Origin: Ophthalmolycus amberensis
Lineage: Eukaryota; Chordata; Actinopteri; Perciformes; Zoarcidae
NCBI GenBank assembly: GCA_024529925.1
Contig: JAFEUB010001787.1
Location: 1,033,501-1,097,500 of the forward strand
DNA: 64,000 bases
Direction: 5' to 3'
Shown here: positions 36,692-48,936 of the stretch, in pieces
Layout: each line of letters opens with the position of its first letter
How positions within the stretch are numbered: the stretch's first letter is position 1
Translations under genes and position numbers: made by a program
Notes under the pieces: generated by a model
Seen by the model: only the letters and a program-made list of their open reading frames with translations
Told to the model about the DNA's origin: nothing
Database searches by the model: none

Positions 36692-38469
36692 ATATAAAGA
36701 TATATTTTGGGAAAATATGTACACTGTAAAAAATGTGATTGGGTTAATAATATCTATAAAAATAAATAATAGCCTATTGAGAGGTCACATGGACATCAAT
36801 ATCATCTGCAACACAGAGACAAGGACTGCTATTTCCCCAGAGATAAGACCTGTTTAATTATTATTAGCTTAAATACAGTTTATAACCTGGAGTTAAACAT
36901 TTTTTTGCGTTCTGCAACCGACCAAACCCACCAACTTTACTGCGCTGTAATTAAAAATTGAGGGATTCAGCGTTTTTGATTCAATTAAAAACATGGCAAG
37001 GACTAAAAACGCAGTTGGCTCAATGTGACAGTTGCTACTTTCCCAAGTACACTGTATGAATTTACCTTTGTCAGGGTATCGTAGTTTACTTTGAAACAGC
37101 GGTCACCGCTCATGCTGACAGATTAGACCAAGATGTGTTTGTGAAAGGAGGTCTTAAAATGATGAACACTTGTAAAATGTGAATCTTTAAAGTTGGTTTG
37201 ATTATTTGTCTTTCAGATCCAGGATGAGTTTCACAGAATCACTACGGTGAGCGGTAAAGTTCATATGTAAGCTGGATGAATACACTCCCAGGCTTCTGAA
37301 CCCCCTCAAAACAGTCCAGTCAAATATCAACAGTAATGACCTCAATGCTAAAAGAAATATACTTTATCAACACTTCCATTACAGTGTCAGAAAAACTGTA
37401 ATTACAGCCATCATGAAAGCAGACTTCATAGCAGAAGAGTTGGATTGAATTGCATTAGATTGTGGAGGTGCATGTAATTAAAGTGTCCATGAATATACAT
37501 GTCACTCACTACCGAAGGCACAGGTTTGAGGCTTGCTAAGTAGTGCTTTGACATCACTGATTCTGTTACACGGTGACTGCACACCAAAACCCTCAACGCT
37601 TGTGTGATTAGCAACCGATCGAATCCACTCATAGTGTACTACATAATATGTGTTTTACATTTAGAACCTTGCTCCCTCCAGTGTACTGTGTTCTGTCCTT
37701 TAGTAACTATGAACATCTGAGTAGTTTAGCACCAGCTGCCACTCATACGCCACGACTGAAACACTCTGTATCAAGACTGAGAACAGGCGGGAACAGCTAG
37801 TCCGGCTCCGTCCAAAGGACACAAAATGTGCTGACCAACCCATCGAGAGCTCACTGATTATCCTGTCATGTCTTGCTTGTTTAATCCACGCAAATACAAA
37901 GTTAAATGTTGTGGTTTTATGGGGGTTTATTTGCTATGCAATGTCTGTTATCTGGGAAACCTCAGTAATGACAAAGTGTTTCATTAGACCGGTTCCTGAG
38001 ACAGCACATCAAGGATCCGTGATGGGGTTTTATGTTTATGGTTTATTCAACAGTAGTATAAGCCACCTGTTGTTAAAAAGTGCAGCGTTGACAGGTTTTA
38101 GGTGAATGGATGACTTGTACACCGTGAACTTTAATGCTAATTACTTTTGCAATTTCACGCCACAAGCCATCCTAGGGTCAACACGACCAGAGAAGTTGTT
38201 ATTCTGTGTTCGAGGAATCTACGGATCAACTTTTAAAAGATGAAGTAAGCAGATCAAATCTCAAAATACAATCATAACTACATTTCTCCCAGTCATTCTT
38301 GGCAAGCGACTGAGTAGCGATGAAGACAGTGTGTCGCAGGACCTTGCTGTCCAAAGGAGGAAAATCTACAACATCAAGACTAATACGTCAGAGGGTCCTG
38401 ACAACCTCGGTATCGTGGACCGGGGCATGAAAGGTCCGACTACTCTGTCAACACTGCTCGTTGGCTGAG
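36692..38469. other. Non-coding DNA with no supported gene
   Basis: Mostly unique sequence. About 37780-37935 resembles a dispersed fish repeat from memory, but no termini or second copy in the window confirm it. Confidence 0.5.
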
Positions 38470-38690
38470 CATTGGGGCGGTTTGCGAAGTGAGAGTCAGG
38501 ACCTACAAGTCTGAGGCCATGGTTCTCTGCCGACAACGATGGATTTTCCCCTTCAGGTTAGGAGTTAGTCGCTGCTCCGTGCGAGGGAGTTCAAGTATCT
38601 CAACGTGTTATTCACGAGTTAAACGAGTTAAAGGCTGTTCGGTGCGGCTCCAGCAGTGCTGCGGACACTGGTGCAACAGATCATAAAAGT
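38470..38690 (+). mobile_element. LINE reverse transcriptase fragment, part 1
   Basis: Translated pieces EAMVLCRQRW and, after a frameshift, EFKYLNVLFTS match the thumb-side region of the reverse transcriptase of RTE-like or related fish LINEs, where the usual text is close to SEAMVL and FKYLGVLFTS. The fragment then breaks off. Together with the piece at 39316-39575 it forms one interrupted copy in the same orientation and order. Clade assignment is from memory. Confidence 0.7.
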
Positions 38691-39315
38691 CACGGTTCGT
38701 ACGTATAACTTTTAGAGATCCCCTTTTGCTGCCGAGACTAATTGCTGACCATTGATGATCCATATTGTTGTTTGATTAGAGCAGCTGGTCTACAAGGCTC
38801 CAGGCTAAATATAATTTCAACCACTCTGAAGTCTGTAAACCAAAAAGCGAAATCAAAAGTTCTAAATGTTTTCCTTTCACTTAGTGTCTTCCCCTCATGA
38901 AAACACACAGTTCAAATAAGGAAATACAATACTATTTGTATCAATTAAAACAACTTATCATTCGTAGTTTTAATGCTGTATTATAAGCTGCTTAGAGGTA
39001 GGGTTAAACAGGTCATACTTCTATTTTATATTGCAGTGAAAATATATCCTTCATACAACTGGATTTATTCAAGTTTCTCACCAAAACTACATTTTCCGAG
39101 ATAACGTGTGAACACTTAACTTAACCAATACTCATTTTCACTGAACGGAGCCTGAACGCATCATAGTCTAACCTGTCAATTTAAACACGGATTAGTTGTT
39201 AACAATGTAACATTACCAGAGATCGGCTCCTGGATATTGGTAGATAGCAGTCAAACTTTATTTCACACCGCCGTGGTTAACATTAAACTGTGTAATTAAT
39301 CCGCCTACCGTAGCG
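38691..39315. other. Unrelated sequence separating two LINE fragments
   Basis: About 625 bases of AT-rich DNA with no LINE similarity. I see no clear inverted ends or duplication at its borders, so it may be a later insertion whose ends have decayed or the product of a rearrangement. Confidence 0.5.
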
Positions 39316-39575
39316 CTGAACAGGGAGCTGAGCCGGGAGGCAAAGCACTCAATTTAACAATCCATCTCCGTTCTGACCCTCACCTGTGGTCGTGAGCTTT
39401 GGGTAGTGACTGAAAGAATGAGATGACGGATACAAGCGGCTGAATTGAGCTTCCTTCGTAGGGAGAGAGGGCTCAGCCTTAGAGGTAGGGTGAGGAACTC
39501 AGACATCCAGAGGGAACTCCGAGTAGAGCTTCGTGTCGAAGGGGGCCAGCAGAGCTTTACAGGTAGAGATTCAAG
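39316..39575 (+). mobile_element. LINE reverse transcriptase fragment, part 2
   Basis: In one frame it reads RELWVVTERMR, a stop, RIQAAELSFLRR, and RVRNSDIQREL. This is the segment that normally follows the FKYLGVLFTS region in this LINE group, so it continues the copy begun at 38470. It carries an in-frame TGA and has lost the residues just upstream. Confidence 0.78.
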
Positions 39576-40024
39576 AGCCAATCCACACTATTTACATCCT
39601 GTTTGTGAATAACACCTTCAGCCAGACATGTATATGCCATGTCTGTGGTCCACTGATGCATTTCACCTTTAACTGTCAAGCGTTTTGCTGCTCTAAAGGT
39701 TGTTGTTAGACTGCTAGATCTGTATTCCTACAATGCATCTAACCGATGGAAGCCTCTCTTTTCCTGATCCTCTTCATTTTGTACCGCTTTGTCAAGCTGT
39801 AATGAAGTCAGACTTCTAACATTATGATTCTGCACTTCTTTGGATAGCCTTGTGTGTGGTTCATCTTTATTTTCTGCTATGTTGCATGAGCCATTTAGGT
39901 TTCTGCTGGCATTGTTCTTGGAAACCGTGTTATGAATGATTTTTATCTCAAAAAGGGGAAAAAAACAAAGTCAAATACATTTAACAAAAGAGCACTTGGA
40001 TTGAGTTTTTTCATTGGTCAGACC

Positions 40025-40044
40025 GCGCGCGCACACGCACACGC

Positions 40045-40082
<38 letters not shown>
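40025..40082. repeat. (CA)n microsatellite with a CG-rich start
   Basis: Begins as CGCGCGCA and ACGC steps and becomes pure CA. The alternating CG/CA composition favours Z-form DNA. Confidence 0.95.
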
Positions 40083-40084
<2 letters not shown>

Positions 40085-40302
40085 GTAGTGTGTGGTTTAA
40101 AAGTCTAAAAGGGAACAGCTATAGTAAGGGACTTTGTTGTGTGTGTCCATATGTGTGAGAAGCAATGTGCATCCATTCCCCTGTAGAGTGGGAGTCCGCT
40201 GTGTGTATGATGTGACCTGTCAGTTTCTCTAAGTGAGCCTGCCAATAGCGAGGCGTGACTAGCCTGAGAAACACAATGCGGACCTCCGATCAATCTCGGA
40301 GA

Positions 40303-40318
40303 GGGGGGGGGGGGGGGG
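40303..40318 (+). repeat. G16 homopolymer
   Basis: Run of 16 consecutive G, likely length-variable. Confidence 0.93.
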
Positions 40319-41466
40319 TGCAGAGGGACTGGGACTGTCACACACCTCAAACTCTGTCATTCGCTTCACCCGAGGAAACCACTGAAGGTCACGCGGAGTA
40401 GCCTGAGTCCAGCCCTGTCAATCAGCATCAGCCTCATGATTGTGACTACCCCATTAACAGGGATTGACTCATACATCGTTAACCTCAACAAAAGGATTCT
40501 GATATTGCGGATATTATTTGGTGGGCAGTGTTAATTCGACTGCAATTTCTTAAGTCCAATCAGTATCATAAAGGGACTTTAATGCATGTCTTTAAATGGC
40601 TTTACGGGCATCAAACTCCTATTTTATGCGTTTTTATTTTGGCTATGATAAGCTCTCTTTCACATCTGCTGCATGAAGCAGGAAAGTCAGTATAACCGTT
40701 TTAGTTTCGTACAGCAGCACTGATGTGCTGTAGCCACACTGGCCCCATAGCCACAGTAGATCTACTCATCCCAGGCTCTTCTCTGTATGGCTGTGGGGAC
40801 TGTGTGCAGCAGATCCAGGCTGCTGTAGAGCTCCTTCCCTTTGAGCCTGCTGCTGTGTCAGGAGAAATTCCTGCCTGTGTGAGGACTTCTGTCATCCCGG
40901 CCTAATGTCTCTGCAGCAGCCTCGCAGGCTTCAAGCCAGACAGTCCACCATGCCCAGGCTGCTGAGTAGGGTGGAAGAGGTCACAGACAAATGTTGAACG
41001 ATCATCCCTTGGGATGTACAATGAGGATGACATTTTAAACTAGACGACGTCATGCTGTGTGAATGAGTTGTGTAGCACCTTATACCTGGTTTAAGATGAA
41101 ATTAGGTTTTATTCAAAGCCTCAGATGAATGTTGTTTCTTGTTTTACCTAAATGTTAATTCAAGCTTTCCTGAGAGGTTCATGTTCCCTTTGGCTAAAGC
41201 AGGACATCAACTTTTTAGTGATGGCTTTGCTGAACTGAACGGCGATAACTTGGCAGAACTGATATTGGTTTCACAGCATAATGATAAGCTTTAACAACAA
41301 AAGCAACGCAATAATGCATTCTTTGTCTAAACTCTTACAAATAGCACTATTTTAATAATAACACGATTATTGTGATTGAATTATCACTTCAGATCAAATC
41401 ATGCTGCAGCATAGCCTCAGATGTACCTTGTTTCTGCCCATTCAAATTAGAGACAGCCAACGTTGC

Positions 41467-41990
41467 GAGGTGGGAGGCGTAGGGGTGGGAGGCGTAGGGG
41501 TGGGAGGTGTAGGGGTGGGAGGTGTAGGGGTGGGAGGCGTAGGGGTGGGAGGCGTAGGGGTGGGAGGCGTAGGGGTGGGAGGCGTAGGGGTGGGAGGCAT
41601 AGGGGTGGGAGGTGTAGGGGTGGGAGGCGTAGGGGTGGGAGGTGTAGGGGTGGGAGGCGTAGGGGTGGGAGGCGTAGGGGTGGGAGGCGTAGGGATGGGA
41701 GGCGTAGGGGTGGGAGGCGTAGGGGTGGGAGGCGTAGGGGTGGGAGGTGTAGGAGGCGTAGGGGTGGGAGGCGTAGGGGTGGGAGGCGTAGGGGTGGGAG
41801 GCGTAGGGGTGGGAGGTGTAGGAGGCGTAGGGGTGGGAGGCGTAGGGGTGGGAGGCGTAGGGGTGGGAGGCGTAGGGGTGGGAGGTGTAGGAGGCGTAGG
41901 GGTGGGAGGCGTAGGGGTGGGAGGCGTAGGGGTGGGAGGCGTAGGGGTGGGAGGTGTAGGAGGCGTAGGGGTGGGAGGCGTCGGGGTAAC
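41467..41990 (+). repeat. 15-bp G-rich minisatellite with 69-bp higher-order period
   Basis: Tandem array of the 15-base unit GGAGGCGTAGGGGTG, with GGTGTA, GGCATA and ATGGGA variants. In its last 250 bases a shortened 9-base unit (junction GGTGTAGGAGGCGTA) recurs at 41746, 41815, 41884 and 41953, so four 15-base units plus one 9-base unit form a 69-base higher-order repeat. All G-rich blocks are on the plus strand, giving repeated potential for G-quadruplexes. Because 15, 9 and 69 are multiples of three, several frames on both strands stay open (up to about 200 codons). These are repeat artefacts, not genes. Confidence 0.97.
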
Positions 41991-42972
41991 CACTCGCTGT
42001 CTGAAATAACTTTAATAGTTGGGAGAATGTGACAGGATGACTAACAGCACCACAGATGGGTCCCTCAATAAGACGATTGAAGAAAAATGTTGCTGAAAAG
42101 AGAATGTGAGTTTTCCTTTTCCCTTAACGTATGATTATCTCAGAGGACTTATTCATTATTCAAATGAAGTTCCACTTTTTGTCTGGATTGTGTATGTTCA
42201 CTGTACGTGCAGGGTTTAGTTTGTTGTATGTATTATTTAAGAACCAAACATTTCTAATTATGAATCAAAAGGACATAGCATCATTTTGATATCATTTCAA
42301 TGTTCAGAACATTATGTATATTTTGTTGCATTGAGTAACTGGCGTGTCAACAGATGTATGTTTGCTATATCACTCTAATCATCTTTGTGGCACATTTTTC
42401 AGCGGCTTTAATATTGAACCAACTACAATATTTAGTATGTATGCCATTATCCTCACTGCTGTGCAATTGTTCAAATAAAACACTGTTTGGTTTGAAACCG
42501 TATCTCCGCCAACATGTCAAGCCATAAACATTGGTAGTTTCAGCTTAGTAGAGAAAGAGACTTCATCGCTCATATCTATATTCAGTAGAGTTGAATTATG
42601 AAGGCCAGTGGGTGAAAGGCTGGTATACGGTGCACAAACACATGTTGATCAGTTTACAAGAGCAGCGATCATTTGACGACATATATATCTGAAAACGAAT
42701 AAATAAATATCGCACGAGATACGCAAGGCTGGCAATGCAACATCATATGTGAAACACAGGTTCTGGTCTTTTTTTAAATTTTGCACTAAATATCAGTAAT
42801 CCAAGGTAAAAAATATCTATTATTATTCAATGTGTTAATGAATGCATCTTCAATGACATTTGGTATATGAAACCCAAATATGATAAACTTAGCTAATACA
42901 GTAAAGTCATGCACACTTGTGACAACTTTGATTAAACTGTCACATATCAGTTGAGGGGAAGTGAAGTGCACG
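41991..42972. other. Non-coding DNA with no supported gene
   Basis: AT-rich unique sequence with no recognised element ends or coding potential. Confidence 0.6.
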
Positions 42973-43640
42973 TAGGGATGTCCTGATCCGGTCTAGATCG
43001 GTATTGGGGTCGATCAAAGCACTTTTTACTGATCAGTATTGGCTTTATTGAGCCCAATCCAATCTGTCAATTTACATCAGCTGTCACACAGGTGTTTTAC
43101 TCACGAAGCTTTCATGCCCAGCAACACAACGAGTGCAGCCGTGGTCAACTCTCCACCTCTCCGCTGTCCGTCTCTCCTCCACTCCGCTGAGCCCCGTTAG
43201 TGTGTGTAAGAGCAGCAGCTCAGCCCTGACCCACAGCCAAACACCACGCACCGTAAATGGCCATCAATGCAGTATGAGAGAGTGCATTAATGTTATCTAA
43301 CTTATTTATGTACACTCCTTTCATTTCAGCTCAGCGTGTGAGTCTCCTGCAATTTGCCGTCATCTATGGTGCATGGTGTTTCACTGTGAACAGCACAGGC
43401 AGACAGCAGAGGAGAGCTCATGACGGTTCATTGAAGTAACTCAAGCAAAGGCTGAACCGCAGCAACAAAACAAATAGAGGAAACGTTTTAAGGGAGAGAA
43501 CATTTTCTCGACACAGCAACAAGGCCAAAATGATTACATAGAGGGTTCGTCATTTTGTAAAAGATGTGACAGAAGGATCAGGACTCAGTATCGGCAGATA
43601 CTCAATACTAAATGACTCGGACTGGGGACAGAAAAGCTCC
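42973..43640. mobile_element. Decayed hAT-type element
   Basis: Starts TAGGGATGTCCTGATCCG, a hAT-type end. Near the right side, GGATCAGGACTCAGTATCGG and GGCAGATACTCAATACTAAA are typical of the inner end of the same fish family (from memory). The terminal inverted repeat expected at the right is missing, the sequence instead running into CTGGGGACAGAAAAGCTCC. No duplication could be established. No coding capacity. Confidence 0.6.
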
Positions 43641-46600
43641 AAAGGAACAGTGTTTTACTCGTTATAATCTGTTAAATGAATCCAACTGTTTCATATTTGT
43701 TTCAGGAGATACAATTCTGATGTCAACTATATAATTAAAGGCAAGTAGTGGTCTGATAAAATGATACAGGATATGGAAGAAAACAAAGCAAGCAGTGCGA
43801 GTTCTGTGGCTTCACAGCGAGCTTCACTGCTCTCTGTGGCACGTGGACTCTGTAAACTGCCCTCCGTGAGCTCAGACAGAGATGGCTATCTTGACCTGGA
43901 CCTAGTCTATTACATTGGAGGTTAGATACAGATCGGGCTGCATATTCCCTTCATTTTCCCCGCAGTATCTTCAAGGAGATCTACATTAAACCTGCCACGA
44001 AGACAATCTCCCAGGGCCCGGTTAATTTGATTCCCAGTATGTGTCGTGCTGGCCTCTCCTAAAAAGGTGTTGGTGGCGGTGGGGGACTCCATTCACATAG
44101 ATAGCAAATGGTCCATGTTCAAAAGCATCTGCAGTTCCGAAGCCATGGGGCCGGAAATGTTGGCAATTTAGAGCGATTAACTTGCCCAATTTTTCTATTA
44201 TTAGAAACGGCGGTTTTAATTATTTAAGGACGCCTTAATTAGTTTGTTAAAAGCTGAAACACCTTCAGGGCCGCTGGTTAGAGCGGCAAGTGAACGGCTT
44301 GGAGACTGCTGTAAGGAAATAGGCTACATCTACATCAGCTTTCAGTATGGTAAACACTGCACAATATAACCAGACAGTTGGTGTTGCTATTCATTGAGTT
44401 TTATGAGACATATGCAACTACACATACACTGGATTGTTACTGATCACTGTTGAACTGTAAATTATTATTAGGCTGTGCATGATGACCAAAGTAATATTAT
44501 CTACAAAGCTTTAGTTAGTGTGCCTGCAGGAATGGAAAGACAAATAGAAACGCTATTGCTGACACTAATGTATATTGTATATCTTACAATATATCCGTTC
44601 CATATAACAATGACTTTGGATGGCTTTGCAGTCCGTGTCTTTAAATTTCAAATGATAAAAAATATACATGACGTATTTAAACGATGCACATGTGTGCACA
44701 TTCCTTAGGGACTGCCCTGCCCGGTCTCTGACTAGAAAAGCTCTTTTGGAAGTGTTTCTGTATATTAACGTGTTTTTTCTTTGAAACAAATTATGCATGG
44801 GGTGTCAAGGGGTGTGCAATAGTTGACTTAGCACTGTTCTGTTCAGGGAAGAAAATAAGTCCCAGTGTAACAATGCAATAAGTACATGTTTTGGCTAATA
44901 ACTCCCAAAAAGGTCAATTTGTCTAGCCCTAGAAGTTAGGAGTTATTAACTACTAGTTAGTAAGCCCAGATAGCTTCACAGTCTGAAACATCATCTCGTC
45001 TCCTTTTTCAGATGGATAAATACAAAGCGATCAGACTACGTTGTGTCTAACAGTGTCTTCTGATCAAAATCGATATGTTTGCATGAGCAAAATATTAATA
45101 TTTTTCTCTCAATAGTATCAGAAATTGAGATCATCTCCATTTAAAACTTTCAAAAAAAATACGAGGAAGTATTTTTGAAGCAATTTAATGCATTTGCTTC
45201 ATCCATATTCTTTTGCATGAAAATGTGTGTCGTCCATCTTGTGTGTTGTCTTGGTCCGTTTCTCCACTGCCAGGATAAGGTTATGTCAAGATTCATATTT
45301 AAGAGTGTGTAGTAAGGCTTGTTGGTGGCCTGATAATGCCTTTTTGCATTTGTCAATTGAAATGATAGTATAACATGTTGTGCAAATGTGAACATTCAGG
45401 GTGATGTTTATTATTTCCTTTGGATAGTGATGATTACTGTGCAGAGATTCACAGTCCATCAAAGCTCTTTTTATATGATAATCACTGCTCTGTGGTTAAA
45501 TGTAGTCGGCTGCTCTGCGTCTCGATGTGTGGGGTTGGCAGCAGTCTTCCAGACGGGCAGATAGAGATCAGCAGTGACTGAAGCCTGGGGTTTGTCCTTC
45601 CTACAGCTGTGAAGGACAGCCTTGGGTTTGAGAAGAGACTGACATTGATTTCCTTGGCCTGGTTATGTGACGGCTGAGGCCTCCGCCTCTGATCGTTAAC
45701 ATTGACCAAAAGCCTTTTCCTGTGTGTTGGAAACATGTCTGTCCTGACACGCACGGACACATACATGTGCACAAAAACAAACTGTTTTTTAGGAAAGTTG
45801 ATGCCTGGATAGCTGAGGGGTAACTAAACCCTAAAATCAGCTAACTCGCTAACATGTCACACGTTCTTGCCTTTGCCAAATAGGTTTATTGATTTTTTTC
45901 TCCTTTAAGATGCTTTGGCCTGTCCATTGGGAACAAACGCTGTATTAATTCTGGCTACAGGCTGATCAATACAAATGGCTTGCGAGGCACAGTTTGATGA
46001 AACTTGCATAAGTAGCTACTTTACTTTGAACTCTGACAATACAGCATCCATCCCCCGGGTTATTAAGCTACTGTATGTATCCTGTATATAATTAGAATGG
46101 GTTAGCCCTGATGAGAAAAAATAATAAAAGAAATACATATTTGTGTCCGTACAGCAGTTGTTTGATGTTATTTCCTTACAAACTATTCATTACACCTCCC
46201 CTAAATGCCTGTGACCCATTTGGAGTTGTGTCTTTCATTTATTACACAACTGTTTTTGAGAAAGTAATGTACAAGACAGATAGTGGGGTTGCAGTCAGAG
46301 ACATGCACAGATCAGCTGTTTATGTGATAGATAACTTAACTTCCACAATCTCAACCCTCTCACTCGGCCTTTGCGAAAGGAAATAAAATAAGAAAAGTTA
46401 CATTATTTCCAGTTTCAGCATCCTTTCAAGTTTAGATCATGCTGCTTGTGGGGGGGGGGGGGGCAGGAGAAGCACATCTATGCCCTGGACATGGTGCATC
46501 AGAGCGTAAGCGTCTGAAGTTGAGATCAGTGCGTGTCTCAGGGGAGATGATGGGAGACGGATAGATGCTCTAATGTCAGACTGCCCATTCCTCTGGTATG

Positions 46601-47580
46601 TTCCATTTTCTTTGTGTGTGCTCATCTTGCTCCAAGCAAGTGGCTGAAGTAATCAGTCAGGGATTGGACAACAGACAAAGATCGGAGTGAAATGGCAGCA
46701 GGTTGTGGGAGATCTTATAAAGGATGCATAGATATGAAGAGATTAAAGTCAGAATTCTTCTGCTGGAGATAGAGGTATATATTCCACCATATAGGAGCAA
46801 TGACTGGTTCAGATGTTTTAGCTTAAATACCTGAGTAACAAACTGACCTCAGTGGAACAGTATACGTGCCATGCAAGCTAACTTAACACATGTAATATTC
46901 CACTATTCTTCAGGGTTGTGCCACTTAATCTGAACATTATTTTCTTGATAAATAAATTAAGCTTTTGGCTTTTTTGTAAAACATTAAAAACAATCATTAT
47001 TTTATTCAGAACCAAAGGTCATGGTTTAAAATGTGTTTATCTATTCAACAGTACAAAACCCCAAAAAAATGAAGGCAGCAAATCCTCACATTTGACGCTG
47101 GAATCATTAAACGTTATGTATTTTTGATTGAAACATTAATTAACTCATCAAAATGTTTGTAGATTTAATTTTTTGAGTTCATTGAATAATCAACTAAGTG
47201 AAGAACACTGTATGTGTGTTATTGATAACAAGGCCACACTTCTGTGTTATTTACTGTTTGGTGTTAATAAGCTACTGTTCATGGTTGGCATGAAGCTCCC
47301 ACACACACTGACATTATTACTGTATCAAAGGAAAGCATGGATCTGGTGTGAATCTTTAAGAATAGATACACTGCTATGGTGCATATGTTATGTTAGTAGT
47401 AAGTGATATTGTCTAAAACATCTTTTAAGTAATGCACAGGTTATGATGATGAAAACGTATGGCCTGCAACACTTCACCTGCATTGTTAGAACTGCCACCT
47501 TTGGATTTTAAGATCTAATTTATATTCTCACTGCAAACCATTGAGCACATATGTATGGAGTCTAATGATGGACGCTACAG
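43641..47580. other. Non-coding DNA with no supported gene
   Basis: Unique sequence. About 44140-44330 is repeat-free and contains closely spaced GATTAA, TAATTA and CTTAATTAG motifs, a composition often seen in conserved developmental enhancers. G14 lies at 46450-46463. Open frames are short and featureless. Confidence 0.5.
46450..46463 (+). repeat. G14 homopolymer
   Basis: Run of 14 consecutive G. Confidence 0.92.
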
Positions 47581-47882
47581 TTAAATGGATGTACTTGTAT
47601 AGACCTTTTCTAGTCTTCCGACCACTCAAAGTGCTTTAACACTACATGTCATCATTCACCTATTCACACCCATTCATACACTGCTGGCAGGGGCTACCAT
47701 GCAAAGTGCCACCTGCCCATCAGGACTCTAACACAAACACCCATTCACACACCTACGGGAGCAATTTGGGGTTAAGTGTCTTGCACAAGGACACATCGAC
47801 ACGGACTAGCGGAGCTGGGGATCGAACCGCCGATCCTCTGATTGAAGGATGACCCTGCTCTACCACTGAGCCACAGACGCCC
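47581..47882 (-). mobile_element. tRNA-derived SINE, minus strand
   Basis: On the minus strand the element opens with a tRNA-like head. Box A, TGGCTCAGTGGTAGAGC, lies at 47857-47873 and box B, GGTTCGATCCC, at 47818-47828, the internal RNA polymerase III promoter elements. It continues with TGTCCTTGTGCAAGACACTT and ends in a segment shaped like a fish LINE tail (AAGCACTTTGAGTGG and then a TATACAAGTACATCC-type end). The tail match would let the SINE be copied by the partner LINE's reverse transcriptase. It is moderately decayed. A plus-strand open frame across it is incidental. This is the only tRNA-like sequence I find; it is not a functional tRNA gene. Confidence 0.85.
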
Positions 47883-48936
47883 AAAAGTTGACTTTGATCC
47901 TGCTGCTGCAGTCATTTAATTTCTACATAACCTACAATGAGAATTAACTAATAAGTGCTGATTTAACTGCATAATGTTTCGCTTCACTTTGTGTGAAGCT
48001 AAAACCCATCAAATGAACAAACAGATTGAGGTGCCTTTGGAGGCGGTTATTGGGTTAATTAAGGCAGTGTTGTTTTTTAAAACAAAGGCGAGTCTCTGTT
48101 TGAACTTACCAGTGAAACCTGAGCTTTTCCATCAATTGTTCGGTATATTGAGATGATGGAGAAACGACTTGAGTGTAATCAGTGTCACAGAGGGAAGAGC
48201 TGAGTCAGAGAAAATGGGTCTGCGTGAATCAAAGACTATGATGATAAAAGAGAGGAAGCTATCAACACACCAGTGAAGGTGAGAACATTCACTGGCTGCT
48301 GCACTTGTTCACTTCCTTTCTTTCTTGTGAACTTAGCTTTTTCCCCCCATGGACAGTCCTCACGAGGAGGTCAGAGGTAGACAAAGGTCAGTGAATGAGG
48401 AGAACTTTGATCCCTCAGAATAAAGTGAGGGATAGAGAGCGGTGTGGCGTGGCAAAGATTAAACAGCTGTGGTGTAGAATGTACACAACATAGCATCAAG
48501 AATAACATCCGGTGTACATAGCAACATCAAAACAATTCGACACACATTTTCTCGTAAAAACACTGACACATATGATTTGGTTGAATAAGATTGAGAACGT
48601 AACCTGTAGCCCTTTAAATCAGAATGCCAAACAATGTGAATGTCAGCAGAGTGGTGAAGAGAAACTCTGCACATTCGAGAACACTTTCACCTTGAAGTGT
48701 CAGTGAATGGAAGTGTGGACACATTTCACTTTTGTAACTTTGACCAACAAACACATTTCCAGTTGAATCAGCAGTTTGTTTCACTCTTTTTTTACTTTCT
48801 GTTTAAACCCAAGCACAAGGGATAGCAGAAAAGTTTTACCTTCAGCCCCGGGATCAGGTCGTCGGGGTCAAAGGTGGTCAGAGGTGAAGGTCCAGGACGT
48901 TAGCCATAGGACAGGACAAGGGGTGGGACACACATT

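Larger units (their letters stand above)
39576..41466. other. Non-coding DNA with microsatellites
   Basis: Contains the CA tract at 40025-40082 and the G16 run at 40303-40318. The rest is unique, with no recognisable open frame. Confidence 0.55.

Noticed and set aside
41401..42032. Three long open frames on both strands rich in Gly-Val, Pro-Thr and Gly-Arg
   Set aside because: The 15-bp unit is a multiple of three, so several frames stay open automatically. They resemble silk- or RGG-like proteins only because of the repeat.
47810..47880. tRNA gene on the minus strand
   Set aside because: It has box A and box B but box B is short of one base, cloverleaf stems are imperfect, and it continues into a SINE body and LINE-like tail.
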